DNA of 64,000 bases. It comes from Mycobacterium kiyosense (GTDB lineage Bacteria; Actinomycetota; Actinomycetes; Mycobacteriales; Mycobacteriaceae). Below, piece after piece: positions 47,751 to 58,448 of this stretch. The stretch is from the NCBI GenBank assembly GCA_021654635.1, contig AP025179.1, positions 2,790,001 through 2,854,000 on the forward strand, in the 5' to 3' direction. How positions within the stretch are numbered: the stretch's first letter is position 1; the number at the start of each line of letters is the position of its first letter. The notes under the pieces were generated by a model. The model was not told the origin of the DNA and made no database searches. It was given only the letters and a program-made list of their open reading frames with translations. The position numbers and the translations under genes were made by a program.

Positions 47751-47924
47751 ATGTCTGAGCAGGCGGCGAGCGGCGCAAAAATCCCGCCAGCCGTGCGGGT
47801 TCTGCTTGTCGGCGGAAATCCTGACCACCCGGTTGCCCTGCACCTGACCTCGACTCCGCACGAGGCCAGGCAGTATCGGCAGAAGGTGAAGACGGTCCGC
47901 TCGGGGCCCATCGTCCGAGCGTGA
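47751..47924 (+). CDS. Small hypothetical protein
   Basis: 57 aa from ATG 47751, 10 bp after the TPR gene. PPAVRVLLVGGNPDHPVALHLTS looks like a folded beta segment and the codon use is ordinary, but I recognise no family. A weak call based on position and codon pattern. Confidence 0.4.
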   Translation: MSEQAASGAKIPPAVRVLLVGGNPDHPVALHLTSTPHEARQYRQKVKTVRSGPIVRA

Positions 47925-48011
47925 CACTCGAGGCTAAGTTTGTATAGGTCGCGCAGCCGATGAGGCAGTGGCTGCGGTGGCCATGAACTCAGCGAAGAAG
48001 GGCGGCCGAAA

Positions 48012-48875
48012 TTGAGTGAACTGCGCGATATCAGGGAACTGGCCGACAATCCCGACGCCTACCGCGACGAGCTGTTCCGCCGCTGGACCGGTCTGCTCAG
48101 CTACCGCTACATCGGCCGCAAGCACTCTTCGATGGACCTCGGCGAGGTCGACAACACCGTCACCATCCGCCGCGACATGCGCAACGAGGCCGGCGGGATC
48201 ATGGTTGCGCCGCTTGCCATCTCGTCGCCGGAGGGCTGTCAGACCGACATGGTCGCGGTGCCCAACCCGGTGATCGCCTCGGTACAGATCATCGACCCCG
48301 GCTTCGATGTCAGCCGCGTCGAGATCGTCGACTCGGGCATCCTGCACCAGGGCCGGACCATGGGCTACGGGCGCTGCAAGATTGTCGACGCCGACAACCC
48401 CGACCGGGTGATCGCCTTCAACGAGGGGCAAGGCGCAATCATCGGCACACCACCGGAAGGCCTTGACCGGATGGATGTTTCGGGTACCGAGTTGGCGATC
48501 GAGGACTCGCCCGACCTGCCGCCGCTGTGGTCAGCCTTCGGCGCCCGCAAGCGCGCCGACGGCCACTGGGTGTTGCCGGCACTGAGTGCGGAATTGGCCT
48601 CGCCCGACGCCGCCCTGCACATCGGCCCCCAACACGTCGTGCTGGAAATCGCCGCCACCGATCTCGCCGCCGAACTGTGCGGAACGCGCAAGGTCCAGGT
48701 GGTCAGTTGGCATGTGATGTTCATGTCGCGCGGCAAGGTCGGGCCATTCCGGGTGGCGGGCACCGCGCACGCCGGGGGGCCGGGACGAATCGGTGTGCGC
48801 ATTCAACTGCACGACGAGGGCAATGGCGATAAAGCCGTCACCTCGGCGGCAGCAATTTTCGATGTGGTGAATTGA
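48012..48875 (+). CDS. Hot-dog-fold-like conserved protein
   Basis: 287 aa from TTG 48012. Two similar beta-rich halves: GEVDNTVTIRRDMRNEAGGIMVAPLAI and VVSWHVMFMSRGKVGPFRVAGTA. This pattern resembles tandem hot-dog thioesterase or hydratase-like proteins, but no catalytic residue is certain. No operon partner is obvious. Confidence 0.6.
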   Translation: MSELRDIRELADNPDAYRDELFRRWTGLLSYRYIGRKHSSMDLGEVDNTVTIRRDMRNEAGGIMVAPLAISSPEGCQTDMVAVPNPVIASVQIIDPGFDVSRVEIVDSGILHQGRTMGYGRCKIVDADNPDRVIAFNEGQGAIIGTPPEGLDRMDVSGTELAIEDSPDLPPLWSAFGARKRADGHWVLPALSAELASPDAALHIGPQHVVLEIAATDLAAELCGTRKVQVVSWHVMFMSRGKVGPFRVAGTAHAGGPGRIGVRIQLHDEGNGDKAVTSAAAIFDVVN

Positions 48876-48959
48876 TTTCGGCCTGCCACGCGGTTCGGAT
48901 CAGCTTGGCGCGCTGAACGATTGAGGTAGCCGACAGCCCACCGGGGCGGTGCGGCGCAC

Positions 48960-49130
48960 CGACACGATTTAGATGTGTGAATAATTTGAATAAAATGTGA
49001 GAACCATTTTTCTCCGCGCATATCGCATTTCCGTGAACCGTCGATCTGATGCGGTGTTTTACTCGAATAATCGCCGGAGTCGTGCAAGCATTTGCCGGTA
49101 TTCCTGACGTAGCCGAGTGGGAGGTCCCCG
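48960..49130. promoter_or_regulatory. AT-rich leader before the PE_PGRS gene
   Basis: This stretch has several A/T-rich segments (GAATAATTTGAATAAAATGTG near 48980; TTTTACTCGAATAATC near 49055), unlike the very GC-rich surroundings. It ends in GGGAGGTCCCCG just before ATG 49131. It is likely a promoter and a possible nucleoid-protein (Lsr2-like) site; no further gene is seen here. Confidence 0.45.
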
Positions 49131-51125
49131 ATGACGTATCTGAGCGCCGCACCGGACCTGATGGCGACAGCCGCGGCGCAGGCGGCGGGTATCGGCTCAT
49201 CGATCAGGGCGGCGAACCTGGCGGCGTCGGCTCCGACAAGCACGCTGTTGGCCGCGGCCCAGGACGAGGTGTCGGCGGCGATCGCAGCGCTGTTCTCCGG
49301 CCACGCCCGGCAATACCAGGTGCTCAGCGCGCAGGTGCTGGCGTTCCAAGACGAGTTCGTGCACGCGTTGACCGCCGCCGGCGGCGCCTATGCCGCCGCG
49401 GAGGCGGCGGGCGCCGGCCCCTTGCAGGGTGCCGCCGACCAGATTCTGGATGTCATCAACGCGCCCACCAACCTTTTGCTGGGCCGCCCCCTGATCGGCG
49501 ACGGAACCAACGGCGTCGACGGGACCGGCCAAGCGGGTGGAGACGGCGGGATCCTCTGGGGCAACGGGGGTCGAGGCGGGGCGGGCGCGATGGGCGCGCA
49601 GGGCGGACGCGGCGGCAACGCCGGGTTGATCGGTAACGGGGGGCCCGGTGGCACCGGCGGCTTCCGAAGCGGCACCGGCGGCACCGGTGGCGTGGGCGGA
49701 TTGCTGTGGGGCAACGGCGGGGACGGTGGCACCGGTGGCATCGGCGGGTCGATCAACCCCGCCGGGGCCGGTGGCGTCGGTGGCCGCGCCTTGTCGTTCT
49801 TCGGCACCGACGGCGCGACCGGCGCGACCGGCCCCTACTACGCGAACCTGTCGATCGTCACCCCGCAAGAAGCCGCCATTCTGATGGGACTGGCGCCGAA
49901 CGAGAACTTCCTGCTGATCGGCACCGACGGCACGAATCTGAGCAGGGTGCTGGCCGACCCGCTCAACGTGAACTTCCGCGCGTTCATGGAGCAGGGCACC
50001 ACCTCCGCGTCGACGATCATCGGGCACACCACCGTCTCCAACCCGTCCTGGACCACCATGCAGACCGGTGTCTGGAGCGAGACGGCTGGCGTGACCAACA
50101 ACGTCTTCACCGGCTGGACCTACGACAACTGGCCCACGGTCTACAACCAGCTCGAGGGCGCCTACGGCGACAACATCTCCACCACCGTCATCGCGAACTG
50201 GCCCGTCATCACCGACATCGCCGGCGCCGGCACGTTCCCCGCCGACAAGATCCAGTTCGTCCCGCACGCCGCGAGCGACACCTACTGGGTGGCGTCGCAG
50301 AACGAGGTTGCCGCACAAACCATCTCGGCGATCGGGGCGGCCAACAAGAATCAGGGCAACTTCATCTTCTCCTACTTCGTCGGCGTCGACGAGATGGGGC
50401 ATGAATTCGGTGGCGCCTCCCCGGAATACGCTGCAGCCCTTCGCAATATGGACCACAACCTCGGCCACTACGGCAATGGCACCCTCGGTAGTGGCAGTGG
50501 CGTGCTGGGCGCGGTGTCCGACTGGGAGATCACCAACGGCGAACAGTGGGACGTGCTGATGGTCACCGATCACGGTCACATCGACCCCAACCAGTTCAAC
50601 CGTGGTCACGGTTTCCAATCTCCGCTGGAGACAGCGACTTTCCTGATCTGGGATCAAGCCGGCAACGATATCCATGACGGGTGGATCAACAATTCCTGGC
50701 AGATAGTCAGCACCACGCCGACAGTCCTGAACGAGTTCGGCATCCAGCCGCCGGCCTACATGCAGGGTGCGCCGTTGACGGACGCCAGCTTCAGCGGCAC
50801 CTACGTCAACCCCGCTATCGTCCCCGGCCCGGGCACCAATTTGTTCAACGTGGTCAGCGCCGACTTCGCCGCGCAGGGCTATCCCGATGTCCCGGCCAAC
50901 CTGATCCTGGACTCGCGTACCGTCGCCGCCACCATTCCCTACCTGGTCTACGACCCGATACAGAGCATCGTCGACGCGGTGCCGCAATTCCTGCAGACAC
51001 CGGTGTCCTGGCTCGGCGCCGGCGTCTACCAGGCGCTCAACATCCCCGCGCAGATCTACGTCCGGCTCACCGGCGTGACGGGCAACCAGATCATCCCGCC
51101 GGTACTGAACCCATTCCTGACTTAG
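49131..51125 (+). CDS. PE_PGRS protein with C-terminal phosphodiesterase-like (alkaline phosphatase superfamily) domain
   Basis: 664 aa. Residues 1-100: PE domain ([24 protein letters not shown]), then the [11 protein letters not shown] linker and a short Gly-rich PGRS part (about 125-225). From about 235 to 640 it is a globular domain with alkaline-phosphatase/nucleotide-pyrophosphatase-like motifs: [14 protein letters not shown] (metal Asp266), [16 protein letters not shown] (nucleophile Thr/Ser), [12 protein letters not shown] (metal Asp and His), [10 protein letters not shown] (metal Asp-His). These match type I phosphodiesterases acting on phosphate esters or pyrophosphates. The PE part would take it to the cell surface through ESX secretion. 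The frame is intact. Confidence 0.85.
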   Translation: MTYLSAAPDLMATAAAQAAGIGSSIRAANLAASAPTSTLLAAAQDEVSAAIAALFSGHARQYQVLSAQVLAFQDEFVHALTAAGGAYAAAEAAGAGPLQGAADQILDVINAPTNLLLGRPLIGDGTNGVDGTGQAGGDGGILWGNGGRGGAGAMGAQGGRGGNAGLIGNGGPGGTGGFRSGTGGTGGVGGLLWGNGGDGGTGGIGGSINPAGAGGVGGRALSFFGTDGATGATGPYYANLSIVTPQEAAILMGLAPNENFLLIGTDGTNLSRVLADPLNVNFRAFMEQGTTSASTIIGHTTVSNPSWTTMQTGVWSETAGVTNNVFTGWTYDNWPTVYNQLEGAYGDNISTTVIANWPVITDIAGAGTFPADKIQFVPHAASDTYWVASQNEVAAQTISAIGAANKNQGNFIFSYFVGVDEMGHEFGGASPEYAAALRNMDHNLGHYGNGTLGSGSGVLGAVSDWEITNGEQWDVLMVTDHGHIDPNQFNRGHGFQSPLETATFLIWDQAGNDIHDGWINNSWQIVSTTPTVLNEFGIQPPAYMQGAPLTDASFSGTYVNPAIVPGPGTNLFNVVSADFAAQGYPDVPANLILDSRTVAATIPYLVYDPIQSIVDAVPQFLQTPVSWLGAGVYQALNIPAQIYVRLTGVTGNQIIPPVLNPFLT

Positions 51126-51135
51126 GACGCGCTGG

Positions 51136-54045
51136 TCACACCGACGTCAGTGCCGCGGAGTCCTGGGCCGACTCGTCGGCGGGCTTGGGCCAGGGGGAGG
51201 GAACCGGGCGTTGCCGCACCCGTTGCGGCCACCAGAACCACTTGCCCAGCAGCGCCGCGATCGCCGGGGTCATCAACGACCGCACGATCAGGGTGTCGAA
51301 CAACAGGCCCAACCCGATGGTGGTGCCGACCTGGCCGATCACCGTCAGCTCGCTGACCGCCATCGTCATCATGGTGAAGGCGAAGACCAGACCCGCCGAG
51401 GTCACCACCGAACCGGTGCCGCCCATCGCCCGGATGATCCCGGTGTTCAGGCCGGCGTGGATCTCCTCCTTGAACCGCGACACCAGCAGCAGGTTGTAGT
51501 CGGCGCCGACCGCCAGCAGGATGATCACCGACATGGCCAGCACCATCCAGTGCAGTTCGATGCCGATCAGGTGCTGCCAGATGAGCACCGAGAGCCCGAA
51601 AGACGCACCCAGCGAAAGCAATACGGTGCCCACGATCACCGCCGAGGCGACCACACTGCGGGTGATGATCAGCATGATGATGAAAATCAGGCACATCGAG
51701 GCGATTCCGGCGATCAACAGGTCGTAGTTGTTGCCGTCCCGCATGTCCTTATAGGTGGCCGCGGTACCGCCCAGCAGGATCCTGGAGCCCTCCATGGGCG
51801 TGCCCTTGAGCGCCTCGTAGGTGGCCTTCTTGATCGCGTCGATGTGCGTAATGCCTTCTGCGGAAAGCGGATCACCGTCGTGGCTGATGATGAAGCGCAC
51901 GGCGTGGCCGTCGGGCGAGATGAAGTTCTTCATGCCCTTCTTGAACTCGGGGTTGTCGAACGTCTCCGGAGGCAGGTAGAACGAGTCGTCATTCTTGGAG
52001 GCGTCGAACGCCCGGCCCATGGCAGCGGAGTCCTGCTGCGCCCGCTTCTGCTGATCCAGCAGACCCTTCTGGGTCGAATACATGGTCAGCATCATGGTTT
52101 TCATGTTCTTCATGTTCTGGATCATCTCGGGCATCAGCGCGTTCATCCGCGGCATCAGCGTGTCGAGGTGATCCATCACCGGCATCAGGCTCTGGATGTC
52201 ATCGGTCATGGTGTCGATGCCGTCCAGCGCGTCGAAGACCGACCGCAGCGAATAGCACACCGGGATGTCGTAGCAGTGCTTCTCCCAGTAGAAGTAGGAC
52301 CGGATGGGCCGGAAGAAATCCTCGAAATCGGCCATCTTGTTGCGCAATTCGGCCACGTCCATCGTCATGGCGTGCATCTTGCCGACCATGATGTGCATGT
52401 CGTTGGTCATCTGCGCGGTGATGTCCTGCATCTGGACCATGCTGTCGATGGTCGTCTGCATCTCCTCGGACTGCCGTTGCATGTCGGCGATCTGGTCTTC
52501 CTGATACTTCTGCGTCATCTGCTGACTGACGCCCTGCATGCTGATCTGGAACGGGATCGAGGTGTGCTCGATGGGCGTGCCCTCGGGGCGGGTGATCGCC
52601 TGCACGCGACTGATTCCGGGAACCCTGAAGATCGCCTTGGCGATCTTGTCGATCACCAGGAAGTCCGCGGAGTTGCGCAGATCGTGGTCACTTTCGATGA
52701 GCAGCAGCTCGGGGTTCATCCGGGCCTGGGAGAAGTGTCGGTCGGCGGCCTGGTAACCGGCGTTGGCCGGCAGGTCGGCGGGCAGGTAGTTGCGGTCGTT
52801 GTAGTTGGTTCGGTAGCCGGGCAGGGTGAGCAGCCCGACGAGCGCAATGCCGATCGTCACCACCAGGATCGGGCCGGGCCAGCGCACGACGGCGGCACCG
52901 ACCTTGCGCCAACCCCGAATGCGCTGTGCGCGCTTGGGTTCCAGGGTTTGGCGGAAACGCGATGCCACCGAGATCACGGCGGGACCGAGTGTGAGCGCGG
53001 CGAGCACCACCACCACCATGCCGATGGCCAACGGGATGCCCAGCGTCTGGAAGTAGGGCAGGTTGGTGAAGTGCAGGCAGAAGGTCGCGCCGGCGATGGT
53101 CATGCCGGACCCGAGCACCACATGCGCGGTGCCCTCGAACATGGTGTAGTAGGCGTCTTCTCGGGATTCGCCGACGGCCCGGGCCTCCTGATATCGCCCG
53201 ATCAGGAAGATCGCGTAGTCGGTGGCGGCCGCGATCGCCAGCGTCACCAACAGGTTGGTGGCGAACGTGGAGAGCCCGATGATCTTGTGATAGCCCAGGA
53301 ATGCGACCACGCCGCGGGCTGCCGCCAGCTCGAACACCACCATTGCCAGGGTCAGTAGCACCGTGATGATCGACCGGTAGACCATCAGCAGCATCGCGAT
53401 GATGACGACGAAGGTTGCGGTTTCGATCAGCTGCAAGCTGCGGTCGCCGGCGAGATGCTGGTCGGCTTCCAGCGCCGAGGGGCCGGTGACGTAAGCCTTG
53501 ACCCCCGGGGGTGGGGTGAGGCTCTTGACGATGGATTGGACGGCCTCGACCGAGTCGTTGGCTCGCGCTTCACCCATGTTTCCGACGAGGTAGACCTGCA
53601 CGTAGGCGGCCTTGCCGTCGTTGCTCTGCGCTCCGGCGCCGGTGAGTGGGTCGCTCCAGAAATCCTGAACGTGCTCGACGTGCGTGGTATCGGCCTCGAG
53701 CTTGCGGACCATCTGGTCGTAGAAGGCGTGCGAGTCGGCGCCGAGCGGATTCTGGCCCTCCAACACGATCATCACCGAGCTGTTGGACTTGTATTCCTTG
53801 AATACCTCGCCCACGCGCTTGGTCGCGATCACCGATTGCGCGTCGTCCGGGCTCATCGAGACCGAGCGCATCTTGCCGACCTCGTCGAGCTGGGGGACCA
53901 GCACGTTCACCGCGGCGATCAGCGCGATCCAGCCGAGAATGATGGGCACGGCGAAGGTGCGGATGAAGTGTGCGATCTTCGGGCGCGACTTGTGCTCGAC
54001 GACCGGAATGGCATCGGTGGGTGCGTCGTGAGTGGGAGCGCTCAT
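51136..54045 (-). CDS. MmpL-family RND transporter
   Basis: 969 aa. Start ATG 54045 shares ATGA with the mmpS stop. Twelve predicted spans in two groups around two large periplasmic loops; conserved blocks [45 protein letters not shown] and [15 protein letters not shown] carry the Asp-Tyr pairs of the proton path. The first loop includes [25 protein letters not shown] and a Met-rich helical hairpin (about 560-680). Similar to the MmpL4/5 group that moves lipids, siderophores or drugs. The substrate cannot be read from sequence. Partner MmpS lies just upstream, with a TetR gene behind. Confidence 0.93.
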   Translation of the reverse strand: MSAPTHDAPTDAIPVVEHKSRPKIAHFIRTFAVPIILGWIALIAAVNVLVPQLDEVGKMRSVSMSPDDAQSVIATKRVGEVFKEYKSNSSVMIVLEGQNPLGADSHAFYDQMVRKLEADTTHVEHVQDFWSDPLTGAGAQSNDGKAAYVQVYLVGNMGEARANDSVEAVQSIVKSLTPPPGVKAYVTGPSALEADQHLAGDRSLQLIETATFVVIIAMLLMVYRSIITVLLTLAMVVFELAAARGVVAFLGYHKIIGLSTFATNLLVTLAIAAATDYAIFLIGRYQEARAVGESREDAYYTMFEGTAHVVLGSGMTIAGATFCLHFTNLPYFQTLGIPLAIGMVVVVLAALTLGPAVISVASRFRQTLEPKRAQRIRGWRKVGAAVVRWPGPILVVTIGIALVGLLTLPGYRTNYNDRNYLPADLPANAGYQAADRHFSQARMNPELLLIESDHDLRNSADFLVIDKIAKAIFRVPGISRVQAITRPEGTPIEHTSIPFQISMQGVSQQMTQKYQEDQIADMQRQSEEMQTTIDSMVQMQDITAQMTNDMHIMVGKMHAMTMDVAELRNKMADFEDFFRPIRSYFYWEKHCYDIPVCYSLRSVFDALDGIDTMTDDIQSLMPVMDHLDTLMPRMNALMPEMIQNMKNMKTMMLTMYSTQKGLLDQQKRAQQDSAAMGRAFDASKNDDSFYLPPETFDNPEFKKGMKNFISPDGHAVRFIISHDGDPLSAEGITHIDAIKKATYEALKGTPMEGSRILLGGTAATYKDMRDGNNYDLLIAGIASMCLIFIIMLIITRSVVASAVIVGTVLLSLGASFGLSVLIWQHLIGIELHWMVLAMSVIILLAVGADYNLLLVSRFKEEIHAGLNTGIIRAMGGTGSVVTSAGLVFAFTMMTMAVSELTVIGQVGTTIGLGLLFDTLIVRSLMTPAIAALLGKWFWWPQRVRQRPVPSPWPKPADESAQDSAALTSV

Positions 54046-54471
54046 GCGGATTTCACCATGCAGGAGGTCAGGGCGTGCACGCCGGTGGATGTTTGTTCGT
54101 CCTTCACTTCGTCGTCGACGGTGATGCGGCAACCGAGCACATCACCGTCGCTCTGCGCCGAGATGTTCGGGAAGACGGAGGGGGGCGGTGGTGCTGAGCA
54201 CCAGCGTCCAGGGCAGCGGCGCGCCGTCCAGTCGCTCCGGGGAAGCGCTGAGGTCCAGGTAGTTGATGTTGGCGTGGGTGGCCGAACCGAAGATCTCGTA
54301 TTTGACGACCTTGGGCTTGAAGGGTTTGGAGTCGTCGACCTTCGCGCTGGTCAGAGTGTCGGCGTTGTCGGCGGCATAGAACGACCTGACTCGGGTCACG
54401 GCGAACCCTCCGATGGCCACGACCGCCGCGATCAGCAACGGCAACCAGGCGTTGCGCACGATTCTCGCCAT
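54042..54471 (-). pseudogene. MmpS-family accessory protein with one frameshift
   Basis: The frame from ATG 54471 reads a MmpS protein: membrane anchor WLPLLIAAVVAIGGFAV, then KPKVVKYEIFGSATHANINYLDLSASPERLDGAPLPWTLVLSTTAP. It then turns wrong at a G6 run (54180-54185, + strand). With one base less it continues [31 protein letters not shown] and ends at TGA 54042, overlapping mmpL. So the gene is complete except for one extra base in the homopolymer, a likely sequence error. MmpS proteins are small membrane-anchored partners of MmpL. Confidence 0.85.
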
Positions 54472-54604
54472 CTGTAGTTATCCGAGCCTTTCTTGGTCGC
54501 GCGACGAATCAGGTTGCACTACAAGCGATTTGCCGGCCACGGTTGGGTACGCAGCTCGATGCGGCCCGATGCGTTACGGACGCTGCCGACCGGACCATCA
54601 ATAC

Positions 54605-54640
54605 ATCATGTGCATAATTTGCAGACTATGCAAGTTTATG
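54605..54640. promoter_or_regulatory. Putative TetR operator upstream of mmpS
   Basis: An AT-rich stretch contains TTGCA-N5-TGCAA (54619-54633), a perfect inverted repeat, with TGTGCATAAT just before it. It lies about 150 bp upstream of the mmpS ATG and just downstream of the TetR stop. The TGCA core recurs before the TetR gene. Confidence 0.55.
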
Positions 54641-54657
54641 TAATCCCGGTCACGCCG

Positions 54658-55266
54658 TCACTTGGTGAAGATGCTGTTGACCAGCGCCGCAGCCCGCTCG
54701 ACGTAGGGCATCGGTGTGTCGCCGGCGTCCTCCGGCGGACTGCTCGACCACCGTTCAATGCCGGAACGGACCGCGGTCAACGCCAGCGCGGAGATCAGCG
54801 CGGCGATCTCGTCATCGGCGGGCAGGCCCTGCCGTTTGGCGACGATGTCGGTTAGCTGCGTCTGGAAGCGTTCCAGGTCGGCGAGGAACGCGGCCAGGAC
54901 CGCCGGCGTGGTTTTGGCCAGGTCCAGCATGCAGACGGCCTGCTCGCGCTGCGGCGGCATGTCCCGGAGGTGGTGTGCCGCCAGGGTGATCAGTTCGTCC
55001 AGCACCACCGGCAGGGGAGCGGGTCCGGCGGCGACGAATTCCTCGGCCAGCTCGGTCGGCAGGTCCGACGGGCCGTAGGCGATCGCGGCTTCCTTGTTCG
55101 GGAAGTAGTTGAAGAAGGTGCGGGTGGAGATGCCGGCCTGGACGCAGATCTCTTCGATCGTCACCTTGTCCCAGCCGCGCGCCTGGGCAAGGCGCACCGC
55201 AGCCCCGCGGATGTCCGCGCTGGTTTGGCGGCGGCGTCGCTCGCGGAGACCGAGTGGATTGGCCAT
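54658..55266 (-). CDS. TetR-family regulator of the mmpS-mmpL operon
   Basis: 202 aa. N-terminal HTH, residues 10-60: RRRQTSADIRGAAVRLAQARGW and VTIEEICVQAGISTRTFFNYFPNKEAAI. The C-terminal ligand domain (about 70-200) is helical and divergent. Start ATG 55266 is chosen over 55320, which would include three operator-like repeats. It is on the same strand directly upstream of mmpS-mmpL, so it probably represses that pair and itself; the ligand is unknown. Confidence 0.85.
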   Translation of the reverse strand: MANPLGLRERRRRQTSADIRGAAVRLAQARGWDKVTIEEICVQAGISTRTFFNYFPNKEAAIAYGPSDLPTELAEEFVAAGPAPLPVVLDELITLAAHHLRDMPPQREQAVCMLDLAKTTPAVLAAFLADLERFQTQLTDIVAKRQGLPADDEIAALISALALTAVRSGIERWSSSPPEDAGDTPMPYVERAAALVNSIFTK

Positions 55267-55279
55267 AGCTTCCAATAAT

Positions 55280-55303
55280 TGCACGTTCTGCACATTTTGC
55301 ACT
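55280..55303. repeat. TGCAC triplicate upstream of tetR
   Basis: TGCAC occurs three times at about 10-bp steps (55280, 55290, 55299), that is, on the same face of the helix. It shares the TGCA core with the inverted repeat upstream of mmpS, suggesting autoregulation by the TetR protein. Confidence 0.55.
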
Positions 55304-55342
55304 CCCACAGTGCGACGCACCGGCGTTGTGCGATCTCCTGAG

Positions 55343-56503
55343 CTACCGCTTTCCCCAATCCCACGGTGGTGTCGTCACCGGGGTCTGGCCTGCGATCCGG
55401 GTCTCGCCGAAGTCCTTATACAGCTCGATCCGCGCGGTCTCGTCGTCTTCGAGGTTTTGCAGCAACACGTTCGAATGGGTGACCACCACCACCTGCGTCT
55501 GCTTTGCCGCGACCCGTATCAGCGACGCCAGTGGCGCTACGAGGCTCGGATGCAGCGAGGTCTCCGGCTCGTTGAGCACCATCAGCGACGGCGACTGCGG
55601 ACTCAGCAGCGCGGCGGCCCAGAGCAGGAATCGCAGTGTGCCATCGGATAATTCAGCCGCGCGTAGTGGCCTCAGCATGCCGGGTTGGCGCAGCTGAAGG
55701 TCGAACAGGCCGTCGTCGACGTCCACGGCGATGGTGGCGCCGTCGAACGCGTCGGCGACGGCGCGGTTCAGGTCGTCGAACCCGGCTTCGATGATGGTCT
55801 GGATGGCTGCGGCCAGATCGCGACCGTCGTCGGACAGCACCGGGGTGCGGGTGCCCACCTGCCGTTGTCGCGCAGGGGCTTTGGCGTCGACGCGGAAGCC
55901 GTCGTAGAAACGCCAGCCGCGCAGCCGTCCCCGCACCGCCGCGAGTTCCGGAAGTGCTTGCGGGTGAGCGTATTCGGTGAGCACGCTGCGATACGACGGC
56001 AGGCTGCGGGTGAGCTCGTCGAAGCCGCTGCCCGAATCGCTGCTCACTTCGGCGAATTCGCGGGTTCGTTGGACCAGCACGGTGCCGCGCCGCAACACCG
56101 GGCCGGCGAAGAGCACCTCACGCTTGATCTCCGGGTCGTGCGCAAAAACGGTACCCTGTCCGGCCATCTGCGGTATACCGAGATCGGTCAGATAGCCGAA
56201 ATCGTCTGCGGCGAAACCGAGTTCGAGCGAGATGGGACGGGTGCGCACGGTGCCTTGGGTCTTGCCCTCGCGGCGGGCGCCGCCGAGTTGTTCGGGCCCG
56301 GCCCACAGCGCCGACTGCAGCCCGCCCTCGCGGGCCAGCGAGCCGATCACCTCGCCGCGGCCACAGTCGGCCAGCAGGCGCAGGGCGCGGTACACCGACG
56401 ACTTACCGGTGCCGTTGGCGCCGGTGACGACCGCCAGGCGGCCCAGCGGTATTACGACTTCGCGCAGCGAGCGATAGCCGCGGACCGCGATCGTCTGGAG
56501 CAT
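55343..56503 (-). CDS. AAA-type ATPase (RecF/SMC-like, AAA_21)
   Basis: 386 aa. Walker A TGANGTGKSSVYRAL (about 32-46), a signature-like LSDGTLRFLLWAAALLS, Walker B LMVLNEPETSLHPSL and the switch His in VVVVTHSNVLLQNL. This is the predicted-ATPase architecture related to RecF, overcoming-lysogenisation and ABC-type SMC head domains. The role is unknown; relatives occur with DNA repair and defence genes, but no nuclease is next to it here. Start ATG 56503 is where the family sequence begins (MLQTIAVRGYRSLREV). Confidence 0.83.
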   Translation of the reverse strand: MLQTIAVRGYRSLREVVIPLGRLAVVTGANGTGKSSVYRALRLLADCGRGEVIGSLAREGGLQSALWAGPEQLGGARREGKTQGTVRTRPISLELGFAADDFGYLTDLGIPQMAGQGTVFAHDPEIKREVLFAGPVLRRGTVLVQRTREFAEVSSDSGSGFDELTRSLPSYRSVLTEYAHPQALPELAAVRGRLRGWRFYDGFRVDAKAPARQRQVGTRTPVLSDDGRDLAAAIQTIIEAGFDDLNRAVADAFDGATIAVDVDDGLFDLQLRQPGMLRPLRAAELSDGTLRFLLWAAALLSPQSPSLMVLNEPETSLHPSLVAPLASLIRVAAKQTQVVVVTHSNVLLQNLEDDETARIELYKDFGETRIAGQTPVTTPPWDWGKR

Positions 56504-56581
56504 GAACGCGACTCTAGCGGTGCGCTCTGACAATCAGGCCTGGCGCGGAAACGGCAGTCGGGCAAGACAATCCGTGGGGAA

Positions 56582-58162
56582 TCAGGGGATCGGTTTATAG
56601 ACAATGGTCGTTCCACCGGGCTGGGTGTAGTCGATGGCAATCGGCCGGTTGTTGAACGGCCAGAACCCCGTGTTCATCAGGCCGGACGAGATGACGGTGG
56701 GTTGATACTGGCTGGTGGTGAATGTATACAGCTCCTTGGTCATTCCTGCGTCGGCATACACCGTATAGATTCCGGGCGGCAGGCTGGAGGCGCCATTGAT
56801 CACGAACGACGGCATCGTTCCGTTCACGCCACCGGAATCTATGATCGACGGCACACTGATCGGCGTTGCGCTTTGGGGCGTAGTCACATACAAGGTCGTG
56901 ATTGGTGACCCGCCAGGAATCGAGAAGGCCTGGCCGGTCGTCGGCGGGGTACCGAAGACCATCTTGTCCTCGGGGATGCTGATGTACACACCGTTTGCCA
57001 GGTCGCCCGGCAATGACTGGTTCGGGATGCTCGGGCCGGGCCCGACCGCGTTCGGCCCCAAGCCCAGCACGCCGTCAACTCCCGCCGACGCGAAGTAGGC
57101 GTCGAACGGCGTGGTGAACGGGTTGGTGAGGAATGCCTGGAAGTAGGCCGACAGCGCGTAGGACGACGTCGGAATTGAGAAGAGCACGACATCGACACCG
57201 GTGTTAGAGGCGACGATGCCGTTGCCGAAGTCGACCGTGGTGGGAAAGGTGGCATAGAGGTAGGTCAGCCCGCCGCTGTAGGCGCTCACGTTGAACCCGG
57301 TGGGCAAGCCCATCTTCAGCAGCCCCGGCACCCCGCCCACGTCTTTGAGGGACATGACCAGGCCCTTGGATCCGGTGTCGACCAGGATGGGGGTGTTGCC
57401 TCCGCCGTTGACGTTGAGGTTCACCACCGGTTCGGTACCGGCTACCAGTTGCATTGGGACCGTCCGGCCATCCATCCCCGCGCCGCTGACACCGTAGTTG
57501 CCCCACAAAATGCCGGCGCCGCCGCCCGTGCCGCCGAGGCCGAGGCCATTGGCGCCGCCAGGGCCACCCGCACCGCCATTGCCCCCGTTGCCGATCAGCC
57601 AGCCGCCGTTGCCGCCGGCGCCGCCAGTCCCGCCGCCCGGGCCGCCCGCACCGCCGGCGCCGCCATTGCCGATGAAGCCGGCCGAACCCCCGGCCCCGCC
57701 GGCGAGGCCACTGCCGCCCGTCTGCGAATAACCGTTACCGCCGTTACCCCAGAGGAACCCGCCGGCCCCGCCGTTGGGGCTGGCGGCCGTGCCGTTGGCG
57801 CCGTCACCGATCAGCGGTCGCCCGAACAACAGCTCGGTGGGCGCGTTGATCACGTCGAGCACCGGATCCAGCAACGACGCCGCCGCCGACTCGGCGGAGG
57901 CGTACGACCCCGACGCCAGGCCCAGCGACTGCACGAACTGCTGGTGGTAGGCGCTGATCTGCAGGTTGAGCGCCTGGTATTCCTTGCCGAGATCGGAGAA
58001 AAGTGTCGCAACAGCGGTGGACACCTCGTCGGCGGCCGCGGTCGCAATCCCGGTAGTCGGAACTGCGGCGGCGGCGTTAGCCGCGGACAGGGATGAACCG
58101 ATGTTCCCCAGATCTGCTGCCGCCGCGGTCAGCCAGTCCGGAGACACGGCTAGAAACGACAC
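56582..58162 (-). CDS. PE_PGRS protein with aspartic-protease domain (PecA/PE_PGRS35-like)
   Basis: 526 aa from GTG 58162. PE domain (1-95), linker [11 protein letters not shown], a short PGRS part (about 115-225), then a pepsin-like aspartic protease: [14 protein letters not shown] (catalytic Asp262) and [16 protein letters not shown] (catalytic Asp442), with [12 protein letters not shown] between. M. marinum/M. tuberculosis PecA (PE_PGRS35) has the same layout and cuts its own PE part and other PE_PGRS proteins at the cell surface. Both Asp residues are kept, so activity is expected. Frame intact. Confidence 0.9.
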   Translation of the reverse strand: MSFLAVSPDWLTAAAADLGNIGSSLSAANAAAAVPTTGIATAAADEVSTAVATLFSDLGKEYQALNLQISAYHQQFVQSLGLASGSYASAESAAASLLDPVLDVINAPTELLFGRPLIGDGANGTAASPNGGAGGFLWGNGGNGYSQTGGSGLAGGAGGSAGFIGNGGAGGAGGPGGGTGGAGGNGGWLIGNGGNGGAGGPGGANGLGLGGTGGGAGILWGNYGVSGAGMDGRTVPMQLVAGTEPVVNLNVNGGGNTPILVDTGSKGLVMSLKDVGGVPGLLKMGLPTGFNVSAYSGGLTYLYATFPTTVDFGNGIVASNTGVDVVLFSIPTSSYALSAYFQAFLTNPFTTPFDAYFASAGVDGVLGLGPNAVGPGPSIPNQSLPGDLANGVYISIPEDKMVFGTPPTTGQAFSIPGGSPITTLYVTTPQSATPISVPSIIDSGGVNGTMPSFVINGASSLPPGIYTVYADAGMTKELYTFTTSQYQPTVISSGLMNTGFWPFNNRPIAIDYTQPGGTTIVYKPIP

Positions 58163-58448
58163 GTCGCCCCCCTAACGTAGATCACCGCTGTGCGGATAGA
58201 GCCTATCCAGTTCCCGCCCCGACATCTCGGCTTTCCGCCCACCGGTCCCGCTACATCAGATATTCACACATTCGGTCGTCGCGGGCAGCGCAGACCTAGC
58301 GCTGGCGCCTGCATCCCTGCGCCGAGAGTGAACACCACGACGCGACATGCCGATCAGCCGTCGTAGAAATCACACTCGGCTGGGGGCGCTGGCCGGCGCA
58401 ACCTGCGCATCAAGAATCCGCCAAGGCCGCTGGTGGACCGTCTCAGCC

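Noticed and set aside
51211..53358. A 715-codon plus-strand frame opposite mmpL.
   Set aside because: Complementary to a clear MmpL gene; the translation is His/Gln/Arg-rich without motifs.
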